The translations under genes were made by a program, and so were the position numbers. Positions 11,655 to 22,702 of a stretch of DNA of 64,000 nucleotides are shown piece by piece. Under the pieces are notes generated by a model. That model did not search any database. It was not told the DNA's origin and saw only the letters and a program-made list of their open reading frames with translations. The DNA comes from Sarcophilus harrisii (Eukaryota > Chordata > Mammalia > Dasyuromorphia > Dasyuridae). Location: the NCBI RefSeq assembly GCF_902635505.1, contig NC_045427.1, positions 512,385,665-512,449,664 on the forward strand. The letters run 5' to 3'. The first letter of the stretch is position 1, and each line of letters starts with the position of its first letter.

Positions 11655-12500
11655 AAATTTATAAGAACAAAACTCAATAGAAAAAAAATGATCAGAATGT
11701 ACGAACAGGTAATTCTCAAAAGAGGAGACCTAAGCTACTGATAGCAATATGAAGAAATGTCCCAAATAACTAATAATCAGAGAAATATTAATTAAGCAAC
11801 TTTGAGTTTCTATTTCATATGCATCAGACTGGCAAAGAGGACTTTTTAAAAATGAAAAATGTCAATTGATATAGAGGGGTTGCAGAAAAACAGGATTAAT
11901 AATACCATTTAGTGGAGCTGTGAATTGTTCATCATTCTGTAAAGCGATTTAGAACTATATCTTCCAATTTACTAAACTGTGAATACTCCTTGATCCAGTC
12001 ACCAGTAAGTTTATATTCTAAAAAGATAAAAAGAACACAAAAATATTCATAGTTCCTTTTTGGATGAGTGGTAGAACAAGTTATAGAGATGCTCATTAAC
12101 TGGTGAATCACCAAATATATTACTGTATAAAATGCATCAGAATACTGTTGTACCATTAAAAATGGTGAAATAGATGGTTTCAGAGAAAAGTGGGATGACC
12201 TATATGAACTAAGTCAGAGTGAAGTGAGACTAGGAGAACAATAAACATGCTAACAAGAATATTACAATGAAAAACAACTTCAAAACACTTGAAAATTCTG
12301 ATTAATTTAATGGCAAAGTACAACTTCAGAGCACCACCTCTCCTCAGAATGGACTCAAAATTCAGAATAAGATACAGATTTTTGGATGTGGCCAATTTGT
12401 GAATTTGTTTTGGCTCACTATATTTGTTAAGGGGATTTCTTTTGTCTTTTCTTTTTTACTAAGTATGTTGTGGTAGGGAAAAGGCTGGAGAGAAAGTAAA
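11655..12500 (+). repeat. LINE L1 3' region, sense, old
   Basis: Sense order: 'taataatcagagaaatatta', 'catcagactggcaaagagg', 'ttagtggagctgtgaattg', 'ttgatccagtcaccag', 'aaaaatattcatagtt', then a 3'UTR-like end. It faces the antisense L1 at 11100-11640. Both include the ORF2 C-terminus, so this is not a simple twin-priming inversion. Confidence 0.75.
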
Positions 12501-12619
12501 AGTTTATTTAAAAATTTACTTTAAAATGAGTGGGAGGGAGAGCACTGACCTTTTGAGTAAATTTGAATTTTAAAAGTATAGGATTTTATATTAAGTATGG
12601 GATTTTATGTTAACTTTCA

Positions 12620-13340
12620 TCTTGCTGGTTTTAGCTTGGCACTACAACCTACCAAGATGATTTTGAATCTTGATTGTTTCATTAGGCATTCCTCTAGTGT
12701 TTGTTATCCATATATTTAATAAACATGTTTCCATCTAAGCCACTGACAAAATGTAGAACAAGAGAAGGCAAAGGAGCCTTTCTAGCATATTGTTTTTCAG
12801 CACAGCAATAACTGGAGTGTGTGGTTGGGTGGAAGTGAACAAAGCTTTTCCTTAGGTCATTGAAATTGTAAGAGCACTGGCATTTAAACTACTTGAGCAG
12901 TACAGAAACAATGGAGCTAAGTAATTAGTGACCTAAGAATACATACTTAAAATTGGAAGCAACTAACAGACATACTTCATCTCTCTGAAGGCTGTAACCC
13001 AAATGGATTCTTTCTACCCTGAGCTCTCTATACTTCCTAAATGTGGAATTAATAATCCTAAAGTTTTTTCAGCAGCTCCTAAACTGAATTTGTTTTTTAA
13101 AATTTATTTGAGTATATTTTGCCCTGGTGCCAAAATGCCTAATTAGGGCTCTGTCTTCTAGGTTGATGGAGTCATTAATCAATCTTCTTTGAGTAGCATT
13201 ATTCAACCAACTGTGAAACCACTTTACTACCACTCAAGTTCAAGCTACCAGCCACAGTGATCTTCTCTGACTTGTCAATTAACATGTTGACAAACTAGAT
13301 ATTTGCTAATATGTAGATTAGGGTGAAATCTCAGGATAAC
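12620..13340 (-). repeat. CR1/L3-type LINE fragments, antisense
   Basis: At 12640-12765: 'attaggcattcctctagtg', 'atccatatatttaataaaca' and 'ctaagccactgacaaaatg', in the antisense L3 order. At 13185-13340: 'ttattcaaccaactgtgaaacc' and later 'cttgtcaattaacatgttgac', probably the same element further on. The interval 12770-13180 is unassigned. Confidence 0.5.
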
Positions 13341-14076
13341 ATGAAATGTATACTCAAATTTGGTGATACTGAACTCCAGTTCTTCATCTTAAAACTATCT
13401 TCTGATTTTCTCTAGTTTTGTGAAGGTATGCAACCATTCATTTTGGGAAAACAAACATCAATCCTGCAACAAGACTGGCCCCTTTAGGGATTAATCCCTC
13501 TTTTAAGTGTATTACACAAAGTAACAAACTGAACTTATACTGTGCCAGAGGAAAAAGAGCAAAAACACATTGATCAAAGCTGATATTTTAATTATTTTTC
13601 ATAATAATAAAAATAAATTAGTCATAAACAAAAATAGTTAATTTTTACCACATAGAAAATTACTGTATTTACTCACATAATTCTTCCCCCTCTCAAAAAA
13701 AACCCTTTCTTTTTAAGATATACATATATATAAAACATATATATATATTTTTATTTTACTAAAATACAGGAGGTTTGAAGGGTAGTAGTATATTTATTTG
13801 AGAAAATTGCTCCCAGCTATGATGGATGAACTCTGAGACTTCAGTTGTTGCTGCCAAGAGCTTAATTCCTTCCCAGTTGGAGGTTCTGAAGGATTGGTCA
13901 TAACATTTAACGTGGTGGCATCTCTTTAGGCACCTTTCCTATTCTGACCAAGCCTTTAGAGTAACTTCTGTTGTTGTTATTGACAAAACAGAGGTTCTCC
14001 TCCACCCCCCTTCCATCCCTCTCACCCCAGGAAAAAATAATGGAGAGGGGGAAAAGGATCATATATTTCCCATTAA

Positions 14077-14078
<2 letters not shown>
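13341..14078. other. Intergenic, nothing recognised
   Basis: AT-rich, with a TA-rich stretch at about 13720-13755. No repeat family or gene seen. Confidence 0.4.
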
Positions 14079-14122
<44 letters not shown>

Positions 14123-14225
14123 GGGGACAGAGACTGAGGAGGGAGAGGGGGAAGGGCGGGGAGAGGGACAGGAAGGAGGAAAGGAGATTTGGAGAAATGG
14201 CCTGAGCTTGAGAGGAAGGAGGGAT
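14079..14225. repeat. (TG)21 microsatellite plus polypurine tract
   Basis: 14079-14120 is a perfect (TG)n of 42 bases. It is followed directly, to about 14225, by a nearly uninterrupted G/A tract (gaggagggagagggggaagg type). Both tracts can adopt non-B forms (Z-DNA and H-DNA respectively). Confidence 0.95.
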
Positions 14226-14870
14226 CACATCAGTGAGTAAACATGATTTGCAAGATGAATAGGGTGGCAATTCGGATGTCGTTCAGTTACAAAGCTAGGG
14301 ATAAAAGTCCCTGAGCTCAGTCATAAAGCATGATAACATATGTTCTGCTTTAAATCCTTTCAAAAATATTGACTAATGAGAAAATTAAACAATGGTAGCT
14401 ATGGATTTACAGTATGACGTATATAAGCTGTAACATTCAAGGAAGCTGGATTAGTATATGATCAAAGAATTTTATGCAAATGTAGATTGTATATGTAAAT
14501 AAATACCTGCTAGGTCCCTTTTAAAAATTAGCATATTCTAAATAATAAACTATTTTGATACAGAGGCTTGTTCTATAGACATAGCTCCGAATACAATTTC
14601 CTATAAACATCTTCTATTTACAAATAACAAAATAATAACTTATCACAAAGTATTTCCTTCTGCCAAACTGGATAATGATGGATTTGGAGATGAGGTCAAA
14701 TGGAATTTAGTTTATGGAAAGCATTTTAATTATGTCATTCTTGTGGAGAGCTAATATTCTGAAAGATGAATTTGTATTGATCTGAGAAAATTGGCTAAAG
14801 TGAGTCACCGCTACTGGATATATTGAATTTTCCAGGAAAGGAAATATGGGATCATAGGAGGAAGCAATGG
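14226..14870. other. Intergenic, nothing recognised
   Basis: AT-rich unique-looking sequence; no supported feature. Confidence 0.4.
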
Positions 14871-14874
14871 ATTT

Positions 14875-15070
14875 GAAATTTGATGCTTTGGCTTTCAGGT
14901 TCTCCTTATGAGCTGTGTCACCTTGGGTAAATCACTGTAGTGAGTTTCAGTTTGCTTCACTGTTAAAATGAGGATTATAACAGTTGTATTATCTATCTCA
15001 CTAGGTTGTTCTGAGGGAAGTTCTTTACAGATTGCAAAGCACTGGTCAAATTTAAGCTATGATTCTGATT
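14875..15070 (+). repeat. MIR-like CORE-SINE, sense
   Basis: 'gagctgtgtcaccttggg', 'gagtttcagtttgcttcac', 'ttaaaatgaggattataac' and 'ttacagattgcaaagcactgg'. Confidence 0.75.
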
Positions 15071-15134
15071 ATCCAAGCAAGCAATTGATATATAAACTTC
15101 ATGGTCACTTATTTCACATCTAGTCTTTTTTTTT

Positions 15135-15250
15135 AATTCTAAAATGAGAAAGAGACAGGAGGTAGGGGGAAAGAAAAGAAGGAAAGAGGAGGGAGAGTGA
15201 AGAAAAAGAGAAAAAGAAAGGACGGGATAAAGAGATGGAGGAGAGAAATT
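15135..15250. repeat. Polypurine (GA-rich) tract
   Basis: About 115 bases of almost pure A/G on the plus strand (gaaaagaaggaaagaggagg type), with a handful of interruptions. Confidence 0.85.
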
Positions 15251-15985
15251 GAGAACTATTGTGGCACACTGTGGAAGTAGGAACATTTCCTAGATCAGTG
15301 TGGAGTCATTTTCCTTGAATAAAGACCTAATAAGACTAAGACAGAAGCAGTGAGCTGCTTCTGCCATCAATTAGCTGTGTACCCTTTGCCAAACTACTTT
15401 TCTTCTCGGGATCACTATTTTCTTTTCAGCTAAGGAGAAGGATATATTTTATTATTTCCAAGGGCTTTTCTCTCCCACCTTAACCCAGCCTAAAGCTAAA
15501 AAGAGTATACTAATAATGCACTGGAACATCACTGGGGAGTCAGGGCACAAGGCAGGGCTTATAAACTACTTCCCGGTAGTTCCAGAAAAAGGCATGTCTA
15601 TTTTCATTATTGTTGGTTAAATAGTTTTATTGCCTTCTGATAAGCCATATCTCATGACATTTAGATGTTAAAATAATAGTTGCAACAAAAATATTTGGCT
15701 TAATAGGATATTTGCAATAATTGCATTTCTCCCCCACTAAATGACTTTTCCCTGTCTCCCCAGACTCAAGATGTCTTTAGGAAGGCAGAAATGCTAATTG
15801 TTTTGTCTGATAGCAAAATTTTAAAGTTCTTTCCCCAGGGTTATAGGGAAGCCAGGGGTCACTGACCTCTGAGGGTTGGGGAGAACCCTATTAAGTGGCA
15901 GCTGATTTAATTTTGATGTAGGGAACTCCTTACAAAAAAAGAATAATAAAATTGAAGGTATCATACAAATGCAAAACTAGTTTTT
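15251..15985. other. Unassigned, one weak MIR-like piece
   Basis: 15350-15450 vaguely resembles a sense MIR-like core (gctgcttctgccatcaattagctgtgt, with mismatches). The rest is unrecognised. Confidence 0.35.
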
Positions 15986-15989
15986 GGAA

Positions 15990-16330
15990 TGTGTTAGTCC
16001 ATAGATTTAGACTTTGATAAAGTCCCTTCAACTCTCTATAACTCAGTTTTCCAATTTGTAAAATGAGGATGTTGACCTAGAGGATCTCAACTCTCAGTCT
16101 TATGATTCAATGTCCTGATTGATTTACTGCTCTTGGAAACTAAAAGCCTTTGGAGGTAGTGTGGTGCAATGAACATAATGAATTCTGAATCACAATACTC
16201 ACTCTGCTGTGTACAACATAGGTGACCTAGGGAAAATCATTAGGGCTCTTTGGGTCTCAGTTTTCCTTTCTGTATGGGGGGATTAAGCTAGCTGTCCTCT
16301 ATGATTCATTCCTTACGATTCTAAAATTTC
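15990..16330 (+). repeat. Two MIR-like CORE-SINEs in tandem, sense
   Basis: The first (about 15990-16115) has 'ataactcagttttccaatttg' and 'taaaatgaggatg'. The second (about 16145-16330) opens 'gaggtagtgtggtgcaatg' and runs through 'ggtgacctagggaaaatc', 'ctttgggtctcagttttcc'. They lie head to tail with about 30 bp between. Confidence 0.7.
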
Positions 16331-16869
16331 TGTACTACCAAAGTTATCAACAAGAAAGGCTGGATGATGCCTCATTAAAGAGACTTCTTTACTTCTATGC
16401 AAGAATGCATCTAAAAACAAACATGAGTCTTATCTTCACATTATCATAAATTCAATTAGGAGCCTCCTCCAGGACTCAACAATTAGAAAATACATCTTTT
16501 TGCTTACTGCTTAACCTAAATATTCCTTGCTACTACTATTTAAACTCCATTTTCTCTTACTCTAACCACCAGGGAAGCAGAAATAAACTGCTCACCATAT
16601 TCCTTCAAATATGTTTTCAAATGGCTCCTATCAGCTCTCTCCTCTTTTGCTCATGGAGGCTGCCCGGCTGCTACTCCCAAAAGGGATCATAATTTCTACT
16701 GCCTTGCCTCTGGTAGGAATAGTTTATGATCGCCTTGAACACCCCAGCTGTTCCTCTAACCAAACTAAGCCAATGGTGACTGTAGCTTAATCTCTTTGAC
16801 AGCATGTAAAGTTTCATGATGTGTGGACTTCTGGGCTGCAAACTGCTGTTGGCAAGACTATTGCTGTCC

Positions 16870-17860
16870 AATATGAGTCGTAGAATCATAGGCTTAGAAT
16901 TGGAAGGGAAGTCAGGTATCATCTAATCTATTCCCTATCCAAATCATGAATCCAATTCACAACATACAGCCAACCACGAGAAGCTCACAAACCCCTAAGC
17001 CAGCTCATTCCACTTTTGGACAGCACTAATTGTTCGGAAGCTTTGCCTTATGTTGAACTTATATTATTTGTTCCCTTTTCCCTTCCTGGAACCAAAGACA
17101 ACAAGCCTCTATATGAAAGCCCTTCAAAAGAAGCCCTTTTCCTCACCACAGTTCTTTGTTCTCAAGGTGAACACCTCCAGTTCTTTCATTGAATTTGATT
17201 GGCCTTGCCAATTATGTTGTTGTACCCATTCCAGCTTATTAATATCCCTTCTAAAATGTGGTAGCCATCTTCTCTCCTTTTTTTTTTTTTTATTGAGGTT
17301 GGAATCTGGGTTTGGAACACTACAAATACTATCAGAGTTAGTAAATCTTTTGGTTAATTTTGCTGAACTTTTCACCTCCTGCTTTTTTTATTGTTTATTA
17401 TAAGAGATAATTCCCTGGATGAATAAGAATCATCCTATTCATGGTATGAATAGGTAATGAAGATGGTATGAAAACAAAAGATATTGATACAAATTCAAAT
17501 ATAAAATAAAAATATGGCATCAAGAATCAAATCACTCAATATCTAGGAAACTCTCAGGATTACCACTGGGGTTAAAACAGGGCAACAGAAAGCTTGTTGG
17601 ATTTGGATTCAAATCCTGCTTTTAATACTTATTACATATGTGACTTTGGGCAAGCTATTTAACCATTCTGGGTCTCAGTTTCCTGATCTGTAAAATAAGA
17701 TGGTTTGATTAAATGACTTCTGAGTGTCCCTTCCAGCTCTATTCCCATGATCCTATGAACTTGTTTGTTCTCAGCTCTATAATTATCCTGCTGCAGCCTA
17801 GAAATGCATTAGCTTTTGTGGCTGCCACATCATATTGCTGACTCATATTGAGCCTTTGCA
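16870..17860 (-). repeat. CR1/L3-type LINE, antisense, interrupted
   Basis: 16870-17280 has the antisense L3 3' end ('cgtagaatcataggcttag', 'cattccacttttggacagc', 'ttgttcggaagctttgcc', 'ccattccagcttattaatat', 'cttctaaaatgtggtagcc'). The element resumes at about 17755-17860 with 'ctgctgcagcctagaaatgc' and 'attgctgactcatattgagc', which follow on in the L3 consensus. The gap holds a MIR-like SINE (17570-17760) and about 290 bp of unassigned sequence including a T-run at 17279-17293. Confidence 0.75.
17570..17762 (+). repeat. MIR-like CORE-SINE, sense, inside CR1/L3
   Basis: Full order: 'gttggatttggattcaaatc', 'tgtgactttgggcaagct', 'tctgggtctcagtttcctg', 'tgtaaaataagatgg', then the tail 'ttccagctctattcccatga'. 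It lies within the broken L3 copy, so it inserted later. Confidence 0.8.
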
Positions 17861-17869
17861 GTAAGCTCT

Positions 17870-18760
17870 TTATTCTATTACGGGTAATAGAAAACTAATC
17901 TTAATAAAAGCACATGGGAACTTCAGCTTCTAAGATAGCAAGGAACACTAGAGCAGCACATCCATCTAAGCAAACTATGGGCTGAGGATTCCATTAGGTG
18001 ACTGCCTTTATACATGGGAGCACCACTTTTTATCCACTTGGGCTTACTAGGCCCAGTAGACATGGTGATAGGCTGGAGAGTCTGATTAGGCCTGCTGAGG
18101 GCATTTTATTAACTGAAGATATTTTTGGCAGAATGAGGGGTAACTGGGTAGCCTCTTTTCAAAGCTGCTGGAGAACACAGGATGCTGTCAATCATAAACC
18201 ATGCTGTTATTTCCTTTAGGGTGCCACTAAATTCCATTAAAAGGATTTTCAAGCTATTAGGAACCTATGGGATAGGTTTGGCTGTGAGAATCTCTTTTCC
18301 ACCCAGAAAATGGAAATATACTCAGGTCCTTTTGCTCTCAATAGGATAAACTTCCTCTATGATTAAATTGATTTAGCTTGAAATTCTTTTCAATAGGGAG
18401 AGAAAATCTCTTTGAAAATACTGGATTACAGAATTTTTGGAGAGTTCACCCTAAGTGCTTTGGGTATCTTACTCTGGTAAGTCTTAGACAGGAGAGAGAA
18501 GACAAGTGAGTTTCTGAATAAAAAGAGAAACTGAGTCTAGAAGGGCTTGAGTCTATATTCCCTTTCAGATTATTTGCATGCATGTAGACCTGTGTGTGAG
18601 AAAAGGGGTAGAGGAGACATGGGGACAGAAACCATTTCAGAAAGACCTCTGAGAAATCATTATGAAGAAGAAGTCTTTCACATTTGAAAATGGATTATTC
18701 TTTAGGGAAACTGTCACAAGCCTGTCCCCCTGGTCAAAGAAGCAAATCCAAGTGCCTAAA
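17870..18760. other. Intergenic, nothing recognised
   Basis: No interspersed repeat or gene recognised. The 73-codon open frame at 17998-18219 has no family signal. Confidence 0.4.
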
Positions 18761-18761
18761 T

Positions 18762-18830
18762 TGGGGAGCAACTTCAAATGAGATCACAAAGAGTTGGATA
18801 TAACTAGGTGACTAAGTAACAACAACAATG
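18762..18830 (+). repeat. RTE-type SINE tail fragment
   Basis: 'gatcacaaagagttggatat' then 'gactaagtaacaacaacaa' is the 3' tail shared by marsupial SINEs mobilised by RTE/BovB-like LINEs. Only the tail remains. Confidence 0.7.
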
Positions 18831-18959
18831 CTTCTGCTATTTAGCAGTTTGCCTTTATCTGCCCTGAACAGCACACTGGTCTTGGTCTAAAAGAACCAGG
18901 TTTGAAAGCTGTCTCCATTGTTGATTATCCATCTCTGTGATCAGAAGCAAGTGCTCCAT

Positions 18960-19190
18960 GCTTGGAATGTAATATTCCCTGAACTGCAGGTACCTTTTAT
19001 TTTCCTTGGTTGCCTTCAAGATTCAGTTCAACTCTCATATTTTACAGGAGACTTTTCCCATTCCTCACAGCTGCTAGTCCTTTCCATGTATATTGAAATA
19101 CCTTGTATATGTCTTCTTTTTATTTCCCGCACTTATGCAATAGGACACAGGGTAAGTATTTGACAAATTCTTGCTAACTGACTGACTGAA
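18960..19190 (+). repeat. LINE L2 3' end, sense
   Basis: 'ttgccttcaagattcagttc', 'aggagacttttcccattcc', 'ccttgtatatgtcttc', ending near 'tatttgacaaattcttgc'. This is the standard L2 3' order. Confidence 0.7.
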
Positions 19191-19194
19191 TAGG

Positions 19195-19580
19195 ATCACA
19201 GGACCACATAGGTTTACAATTGGGTATACTGAGGCCCAGAGAGGTCAACTTCACACACACAGTCAAGTGACAGAGGCAGGATTTCAGTTTTGCCTCCCTG
19301 AGCCTCTGTTTCCTCATCTATAAAATGGAATCAATATGGTTTGTGTTGTGTCACAGGAGGGTTATGAAGAATTCATTCTCTAAGGTGTTCTATAAAGTAA
19401 GAGTGATGGGAAGAAGCTTAAATTTGGAGTCAGTGCCCATCAGTTCAAATTCTGCCTTGGCAACTGTATTAGTTGCATGACTTCAAGGGAATTGCTTCAA
19501 CTCCTGGGCTAAGGTTTTCTTATCTGCAAGATGAGAAGAGTATAACAGATGTATTCTAAGATTCTCCTTAGCTTTAGAAT
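19195..19580. repeat. Cluster of three MIR-like CORE-SINE pieces
   Basis: 19200-19295 is antisense ('actgaggcccagagaggtc'). 19297-19400 is sense ('cctctgtttcctcatcta'), so the two form a short inverted pair. 19415-19580 is a further sense copy ('atttggagtcagtgcccatc', 'gcatgacttcaagg'). Confidence 0.7.
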
Positions 19581-20320
19581 CTATTTTTGAGCATAAAATA
19601 AAATTGTTCCATTAATCAGTGGGACCCAGAAAAAAAATTCCTAGGTGGAAATGGGGCTGGGGAATATGTGGATAAAAGGTGGATAAATAGAAGTGAAAAT
19701 TTCAGCCAATCAAATTCCAAATCCCTATTACTTCATTGACAAAGCCATGTGAGAGCCATGATTTAAGAGAAAGAACACTAATTGGTCAGTTTTTAAGGAC
19801 AGAATATTAGAAAGTGAAGATTTGGGGAGAGAATTATCAACTTCTTCTCATATTCTCATACTCTAGGTGGGACATTTCATGGTATTTAGTATTTTATGTA
19901 CTGGTGAAAAAATATCTGATTATTCAGCATCTTGGCCATCTGATGACATGAGAAGGGTATGTGATCCTTGGTAAGGCAAACTAAAAAGTAGGCACATGCA
20001 AGCTGAGATAAAAGAAAGGAAAGGCTGTGTGTCCTTCTGGAAAGTTAAAGAGACTGATGAACATAAAATCATTTCTCCCAGGTCCTATCTTAGTTCAATA
20101 ATTTTTAGATCCACAAACACTAAGTCACAAAATATTTGGTCAACATACTGTCTGTTTGGAATGTGTCAGGGTAACAGCTTGGCTGCATGTTTCTCATGAG
20201 GGCCTCTGGTTGACGCTGGCACACAGGATAAGATTAATCAGTGGGACGGTTCAAATGAGAATGCATCACTTGAGAGCATCATTTCCAACCCTAACATACA
20301 CCTAGATACCCCTTTCCCAT
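19581..20320. other. 3' flank or distal 3'UTR of THSD4
   Basis: No repeat recognised. On the minus strand this would be the continuing 3'UTR if the proximal AATAAA signals are skipped. Confidence 0.35.
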
Positions 20321-20454
20321 TTTATTTGACTGAAGGGATATGATTAAATTTTATTTGTGGAGTGCCTATCTACCCAGCCCCGACGGAGCCTGTTGAGGGT
20401 ACCCACAACAACACTGCTTACATCTGTCCAGTCCCACAGTAACTGGGATGGATA
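20321..20454 (-). promoter_or_regulatory. THSD4: Start of THSD4 3'UTR with two AATAAA signals
   Basis: Read on the minus strand, the 134 bases after the stop contain two exact AATAAA hexamers, at 20355-20350 and 20326-20321. Either could support a very short 3'UTR. As recalled, eutherian THSD4 transcripts have a much longer 3'UTR, so these may be proximal alternative sites, with the UTR continuing toward lower coordinates. Only RNA data can decide. Confidence 0.5.
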
Positions 20455-20597
20455 TTATCTCCGTCCTGCAAAACTCAACTGTCTATTGGCCACTCTTGTA
20501 CAGGATGCACAGCAGGCAGTCTTGTAATAGGTGTACACACAGAGCCGGGCCTGGACCACCACATTGCAGTTGTAATATTTGTCTTTGCAGTTTTCAT
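20455..20597 (-). CDS. THSD4: THSD4 last coding exon: PLAC domain and stop
   Basis: After the split Asp codon the exon encodes ENCKDKYYNCNVVVQARLC, then VYTYYKTACCASC, a short basic tail and a TAA stop at 20457-20455. The six cysteines (about residues 4, 11, 20, 29, 30 and 33 of the segment) are the signature of the PLAC (protease and lacunin) domain that ends many ADAMTS-like proteins. The VVVQARLCVY core is shared by THSD4 and ADAMTSL4 and is unlike the PLAC of ADAMTSL2, ADAMTS10 or ADAMTS7, which supports the THSD4 assignment. The acceptor is CTTCTTGCAG. The tail past the last cysteine is about 14 residues and carries no ER-retention or GPI signal, as expected for a secreted protein. Confidence 0.93.
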
Positions 20598-22378
20598 CTG
20601 CAAGAAGAGAGAAAGAGAGAAACATTTCAATAAACATTCTCCTCCCAAATTTCTGAGTCTTTTTGCTGTGTTCCAATTGAAATGCTAGCCCTTCCTATGT
20701 ATCTTAAGTATCATGGTATTTCAATGGCCAGAGCTGAGACCACCCTGATATATCCCTTTTTTCTAGCCTTTAATGTTTTCTGGAGGACTGCCAACTTTGA
20801 CTTCCAAATAAGTGAAACAATGTAAGAAAGGGGTGAACACCAACTTTGTTTGCACTTCAAGTAGGTGGGCCAGACTCCTGAAAATATATTCTTCATGCTC
20901 AAAGAAGTGAGTTCATCAGTTGCATCAAAGGCATTTCCAATGAGCCTCCAGGCATAAGGCAACAGACTAGAAATTAAAGTGAGGGGAAAAAAGTAGTGCA
21001 ATCTCTTGTCCAAAAATTGATTTAAGCTAGTCAAATCCCTTGCACATTAAGGTCAAATTTTGGGAATTTTTGTAATATATATTGAATTTGTGCTATGAAA
21101 GTGATTTTTAAGAAGACCAGTGTCCTATAACAGAGAGAGGACTGGTGCTCCTAGAATCAGTAGGATTTAGATTCAAGCAAGTCCCGTTTCTACTACAAAC
21201 TGTGCTATGTTTGTGTATGCACATATATATCCAGGTTCTATATGTGTGCATCTGTGTGTATATACACATATATTTATGTTTACATATACATATACGTATA
21301 TTATACATATTTTTATATATTTATTTGAGTCTATTGCCCATGTAACTGATAGATGAAGAGATTTATCTGTTGTTAACAAATGTTTGTTACAGGCCTTTCT
21401 TCCCCAAGTCTAGCCTTCTTTATCAAACTCTCTCTCTATATACTTCAAAATATTCATGATTTGATTGGTGTTGGTAATATCTCTGCTGAACCTCTAGATA
21501 TATACTCTTCATGAGTTGTTCCAGTTAAAGAAAGTAAACTTCTAGTGACATATATCTGAACTCAGCAATATCATTTTTCTTTGATAGACACATGGGACTG
21601 TACTCAAGATTTTCCACTTTAGTAAGGGCTTTCAAGGTCTCCTAACACTTGAATGAATAAATGAAAACATACTTATTAAATGCCTATTATGTAGGCATTT
21701 GAGAACCCACAGGTTTCTTTACTCCATGATGTTATCAGAAGAAAAGAAATGAAGTCTGTGTATCTGTCATCTATATAAAAAGATATATTGGAACTCTAAA
21801 ATATAGAATTTTGGAAAAAGAGATTCAAATTGCTAATGATACATTTATGAGTCAAGTGAAGGTCATATTAAAGAAACTAAAAAAAGAACAAAGGAATAAA
21901 ACTGTGCTGGTCACAGGTCATTTAACATAATTCATTGAATATGAAGAAAAATGATAAACTGCCGAACAGAGAAATCTTAATCTGTCATTAGCTTTTTTTG
22001 CATTCAGAAGAGTAGCTAGACAGGGCAAATCTTGGGAGCAGGTATAGGTGATTACCTAAACATTATCTCCCAACCAGCTTACTGTGGCTTGGGGTTTTCA
22101 TCATCAGAATTATTAATGGAATGGACCAAAAAAATAATAAAAAGGCATTGTCTCTAGAAGGCTTTGATTAAAATGTATACTTATGCCTTATAAGCACCCA
22201 TTTAGAATCTCTTTTCTAGGTTTATTTCCAGGTTTAGGGCTGGGACACTTAAATATACCTTCTTCCTATACAGCTTTTCTTTCTCTTCTTAATAGAAGAC
22301 ATGACAATACTTAAGGAACCTGAGTACTTTCTCCTCTAAATGGAAGAATGGGGTTCAAACACCAGGATTTCAACTCAC
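20598..22378 (-). other. THSD4 last intron (1.8 kb)
   Basis: The donor GTGAGT is next to 22379 and the acceptor TGCAG next to 20597. It is a phase 1 intron, the only one in the window that splits a codon. It holds a TA/CA-rich simple stretch at about 21210-21330. No interspersed repeat is obvious in the rest. Confidence 0.85.
21205..21335. repeat. TA/TG-rich simple sequence
   Basis: Imperfect (TA), (CA) and (TATG) units ('atacacatatatttatg' and similar) over about 130 bp in the last intron. It produces spurious open frames on both strands. Confidence 0.8.
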
Positions 22379-22523
22379 CAATTTCAGGGACACAATCCTG
22401 AGGATTGCAAGATTCTTTCTCTTCTGGTTTATATTGAGGGTCACAGTGGTTACTGGGTGTCATGTCATCTGAGAGACATCGAACCTCTCGTACCCGGAAT
22501 CCACCTTGGCAGCTTTTGGAGCA
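22379..22523 (-). CDS. THSD4: THSD4 penultimate exon: last TSP type 1 repeat
   Basis: The exon is 145 bases long: 48 codons plus one base, so it starts in phase 0 and ends in phase 1. It encodes CSKSCQGGFRVREVRC, then an acidic loop and NHC, ESC, QDC, then VPEI. The sixth cysteine is followed by only a short linker before the PLAC domain. The acceptor is CCTTTCAG and the donor ATTG|GTGAGT. The single leftover G joins AT of the last exon to make the Asp codon (VPEI-DENC). This is the only one of the four repeats that fits the POFUT2 O-fucosylation pattern CxxS/TCxxG (CSKSCQGG). Confidence 0.93.
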
Positions 22524-22668
22524 CTGAAAGGAATGAGGGAAGACAGAAGAAGTTAGGGTGCCATAGTTTTAAATAACTTATTATCTCTAAAATACTTGGT
22601 GGGATGGTGGTAATGGGAAGTCTTATCTAGTTTAAAGCTTTTCATCCTAGGGATGTATGTGTAGGAAC

Positions 22669-22671
<3 letters not shown>

Positions 22672-22697
<26 letters not shown>
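22672..22697. repeat. T26 homopolymer and L2 3' tail
   Basis: 26 consecutive T, followed to about 22760 by 'aaaagatgcttaataaatat' and 'ttgtcaaattaaatag', an L2 3' tail. Confidence 0.85.

Positions 22698-22702
<5 letters not shown>

Noticed and set aside
14073-14240. Frames with Cys-Val or Thr-His repeats
   Set aside because: Translation of the (TG)n/(CA)n tract on both strands.
1-20320. A neighbouring gene such as NR2E3, which lies downstream of THSD4 in human
   Set aside because: No zinc-finger or ligand-binding-domain exon with splice sites was found in the 20 kb; the intergenic gap is probably longer here.
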